Origin: Desulfobacterales bacterium
Lineage (GTDB): Bacteria > Desulfobacterota > Desulfobacteria > Desulfobacterales > 4be13
DNA: 15,031 nucleotides
NCBI GenBank assembly: GCA_029940115.1
Contig: JAOZRQ010000119.1
Location: forward strand, 1 to 15,031
Direction: 5' to 3'
This document shows positions 13,554-15,031 of the stretch, in pieces. The position numbers were made by a program, and so were the translations under genes. The notes beneath the pieces were generated by a model. That model searched no databases. It was given only the letters and a program-made list of their open reading frames with translations, and was not told the DNA's origin. Numbering within the stretch: the stretch's first letter is position 1; each line of letters starts with the position of its first letter.

Positions 13554-13624
13554 AAGGTGTTTGAAAACTCCCTTGCCCGAAACTGGCGCATGGCAGAGGG
13601 GCAACAGGTGTTTTCAAACACCTT
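13554..13624. repeat. Palindromic element 2 of 3, perfect 15-bp arms
   Basis: AAGGTGTTTGAAAAC (13554-13568) and GTTTTCAAACACCTT (13610-13624) are perfect complements around 41 bases. It starts on the base after the previous palindrome ends. It lacks a terminal T-run in either direction that would make it a standard terminator. Confidence 0.75.
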
Positions 13625-13639
13625 CTTAATAGTTTGCAC

Positions 13640-13778
13640 TTAGGAACTGAAAACAAATAACCGCTACATTGATGAAGGTTGTAAAGTATTTTTCCGTGTC
13701 CCCGGACATCAGCGGTTACCGTGAGAGCCGACAAAGTTCCCGAAGTGTAGCACTTATTTATTTATTTTTAGTTCCTTA
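13640..13778. repeat. Palindromic element 3 of 3
   Basis: The left end TTAGGAACTGAAAACAAATA and right end TATTTATTTTTAGTTCCTTA pair with a few mismatches, and the adjoining GCTACA/TGTAGC extends the arms. Inside is a second stem, AACCGCT-(ACATT)-GATG against CATCAGCGGTT. It ends three bases before the stop codon of the minus-strand RsbW/STAS gene (13782), so it could serve as that gene's 3' hairpin. Confidence 0.65.
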
Positions 13779-13781
13779 TGC

Positions 13782-14528
13782 TCACTCCTCACTTCTCAAT
13801 TTATAGGTTCTGTCCATACGCGTCAAGTGGAAGAGATCCGCGATGCCTTGTCGAGGGTTCACGATCTCCAGCCGGCTTTTTCCGCCCTGTTTTTGGAGCA
13901 TTTTAGCAAAAATGATCATCACACTCAAGGCGACAGAGTCAATATCTTCCACATGGATGAAATCAAAACAGTATTTCCTGTGCCCCTGATCAAGCAGTTC
14001 CACAAGGAGCTCCCGAAACTCGTCCGCAGTGCTTGCGGTCAGATTACCTGATGGCGTGATCACCTGTCGGTCATTCTCACTCGTGATGGTAAATTTCGTG
14101 GTCTGAGGGATGGCGACATATGCGGTGACACAATTCCCCTCTTCATTGAATTCCAGACGATTTGTGAATGCGTTGATCAGGGGATAGCCTCTGTTGCGAG
14201 TCTGAGCGGGGTCATCCGGCAGTTTCATATCCAAGCTGTCCGGGTCCAGACCGAATCCCTCATCCTGAACCATTATTTTGAACTGCCAATCTCCGATATA
14301 ATGGATGTTGCATGTCACGGTGCGCTCCGGATCATTCCAGTTGCCATGTTCCACAGCGTTGATCAGCAGTTCCCTGAGCACCAGTCTGAACCTGGAAAAT
14401 TCTGAAACCTTGAATTTGGCCAGATATTCCCGGCACGACTGAATCACACGATCCACCAGTTCCATTTCAGAGGAAAAGGAGAAGGTGATCGAATTTGCCT
14501 CTTGATTTGTCTTGAACATGTTGCTCAT
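13782..14528 (-). CDS. RsbW-like ATPase fused to a STAS domain
   Basis: 248 residues. Residues 1-140 form a GHKL ATPase of the anti-sigma/serine-kinase type: N box E53-L-L-I-N57 ... E60-H61-G-N63, G1 box D89-E-G91-F-G93, and a short G2-like R113-G114. Residues 146-248 are a STAS (anti-sigma antagonist) fold: TPSGNLTASTADEF, then F188-D-F and I196-D-S-V-A-L201. In RsbW/SpoIIAB systems the kinase phosphorylates a serine on a separate STAS partner; here both are one chain. The usual phospho-acceptor context is D-S-S-G-L, but here it is D197-S198-V199-A-L, so the standard serine position is Val. ATG 14528 has a weak GGGG three bases upstream; ATG 14519 is possible. It lies upstream of cheA on the same strand across 431 bases of palindromes and is probably part of that signalling module. 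Confidence 0.85.
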   Translation of the reverse strand: MSNMFKTNQEANSITFSFSSEMELVDRVIQSCREYLAKFKVSEFSRFRLVLRELLINAVEHGNWNDPERTVTCNIHYIGDWQFKIMVQDEGFGLDPDSLDMKLPDDPAQTRNRGYPLINAFTNRLEFNEEGNCVTAYVAIPQTTKFTITSENDRQVITPSGNLTASTADEFRELLVELLDQGHRKYCFDFIHVEDIDSVALSVMIIFAKMLQKQGGKSRLEIVNPRQGIADLFHLTRMDRTYKLRSEE

Positions 14529-14581
14529 ATTCCCCGGAAAATTTATAGAGAGAAACTAAGTTTTTTCTGTGTACAGGCTGA

Positions 14582-14685
14582 GTACAGGACAAAAAAAGTG
14601 ACCGAGGAAAGAAACCCGGCTTTTTCTTGCGGCCGGGAGGTCGGCCGTTGGGAAAAAAGCCGGGTTTCCCTCCTCAAATCATCTG
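14582..14685. repeat. GAAACCCGGC palindromic element, copy B
   Basis: Left outer end GTACAGGACAAAAAA, inner arms GAAACCCGGCTTTTTC and GAAAAAAGCCGGGTTTC (one base slip), loop GCGGCCGGGAGGTCGGCC. The right outer end (TTTTTTGTCC) is missing; instead it runs through CTCCTCAAATCATC into copy C. It lies 54 bases upstream of the RsbW/STAS start codon. Confidence 0.82.
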
Positions 14686-14804
14686 TGTACAGGACAAAAA
14701 AGGTGACTGAGGAAAGAAACCCGGCTTTTTCTTGCAGTTGGGAAGTCGGCCTGTTTGGAAAAAAGCCGGGTTTATCGCCCGTTCCCGATTTTTTGTCCTG
14801 TACA
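14686..14804. repeat. GAAACCCGGC palindromic element, copy C (complete)
   Basis: The only complete copy: 16-bp perfect terminal inverted repeats TGTACAGGACAAAAAA (14686-14701) and TTTTTTGTCCTGTACA (14789-14804). Inner arms are GAAACCCGGCTTTTTC and GGAAAAAAGCCGGGTTT. The two shoulder segments between outer and inner arms differ (GTGACTGAGGAAA left, ATCGCCCGTTCCCG right). The right-shoulder sequence is what is seen, inverted, in copy D. It carries no ORF. Confidence 0.88.
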
Positions 14805-14983
14805 GAAATTTTTTGAAAAACTGAGTTTCTTTGGGCATCCTTACATTCGGGGATTTTCTGACTGACATTCAGTTTGTGAATCAGCCTCACAATCTCAAAC
14901 AAGGCCCATACTCACAGCACCTTGCAAATCTGAGCCTGATATCGGAAATTACAAATTTGCAAGAAAGTAAACTTTCATATCTG
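14805..14983. other. Intergenic, small inverted repeat only
   Basis: Contains an inverted repeat CTTGCAAAT (14921-14929) and ATTTGCAAG (14955-14963). A 119-codon minus-strand frame crosses it but consists mainly of translated copies B and C, so I do not call it a gene. Confidence 0.5.
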
Positions 14984-15031
14984 TGTACAGGACAAAAAAT
15001 TGGGAATGGGCGAGAAACCCGGCTTTTTCCC
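14984..15031. repeat. GAAACCCGGC palindromic element, copy D (cut by the window end)
   Basis: Begins TGTACAGGACAAAAAA as in copy C, then TTGGGAATGGGCGAGAAACC, which is the complement of copy C's right shoulder. Read from this end, copy D is therefore inverted relative to C. The window stops inside the inner arm. Confidence 0.8.

Noticed and set aside
14543..14902. 119-codon minus-strand frame upstream of the RsbW/STAS gene
   Set aside because: Most of it is two translated copies of the GAAACCCGGC palindrome. It has no domain and starts in intergenic DNA.
14582..15031. Possible CRISPR array from three near-regular repeats
   Set aside because: The units are about 100-120 bases, themselves palindromic, differ in orientation and have no spacers of constant size. 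No cas gene is present.

Overview
The window looks like a chromosomal segment of a large-genome Gram-negative bacterium. A Desulfobacterota (Desulfobacterales-like) sulfate reducer is my best guess. This rests on the mix of genes (PilZ protein, multi-domain hybrid CheA, orphan HyuB, PD-(D/E)xK nuclease debris, a conserved hypothetical at 8012-8620) and on the density of fold-back repeats. It is inference from family knowledge, not a database result. No rRNA, tRNA, CRISPR array, prophage or transposase gene was seen.

Layout, left to right. 1-1350 has no gene: it holds palindromic repeats, an orphan sigma70-like promoter (329-358) and the first copy of a fold-back element (944-1087). 1351-1716 (+) is a single-domain PilZ protein. 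1717-2284 is again non-coding, with two palindromic elements. 2285-3995 (+) is a zinc-ribbon/HEAT-like protein followed closely by a radical SAM protein with a SPASM-like cysteine tail. 4263-5927 (+) is a HyuB-type hydantoinase/oxoprolinase subunit without its HyuA partner. 6218-7639 (+) is an O-antigen ligase/polymerase-like membrane protein whose 3' end runs through a small repeat into the remnant of a PD-(D/E)xK nuclease gene. The rest is on the minus strand. In transcription order it has an RsbW-like kinase fused to a STAS domain (14528-13782), a 1199-residue hybrid CheA with two CheW-like domains and a receiver (13350-9751), a stand-alone CheW (9403-8936) and a conserved hypothetical (8620-8012). 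The first three look like one signalling module. No chemoreceptor, CheR, CheB or flagellar gene is present.

The most striking content is the repeat load. Five copies of one fold-back element (944-1087, 3992-4156, 5979-6199, 7831-7989, 8765-8939) share an outer shell beginning CTGATTATAAC and ending in its complement, but each has a different self-complementary simple-repeat core. Four copies are flanked by 7-8 bp direct repeats, as expected for transposition. Two of the insertions, behind the radical SAM gene and behind cheW, fall exactly between the TG and the A of a reconstructable TGA stop codon. The element's own first bases (C-TGA) restore the stop, adding one cysteine to each protein. 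Separately, 7-nucleotide tandem arrays occur in three settings: as fold-back core (6005-6199), downstream of and into the cheA stop (9651-9766), and inside cheA, where 54 units without an indel encode an 18-fold heptapeptide linker. At least six other palindromic families fill the intergenic gaps, two of them with 8-9 bp flanking direct repeats.
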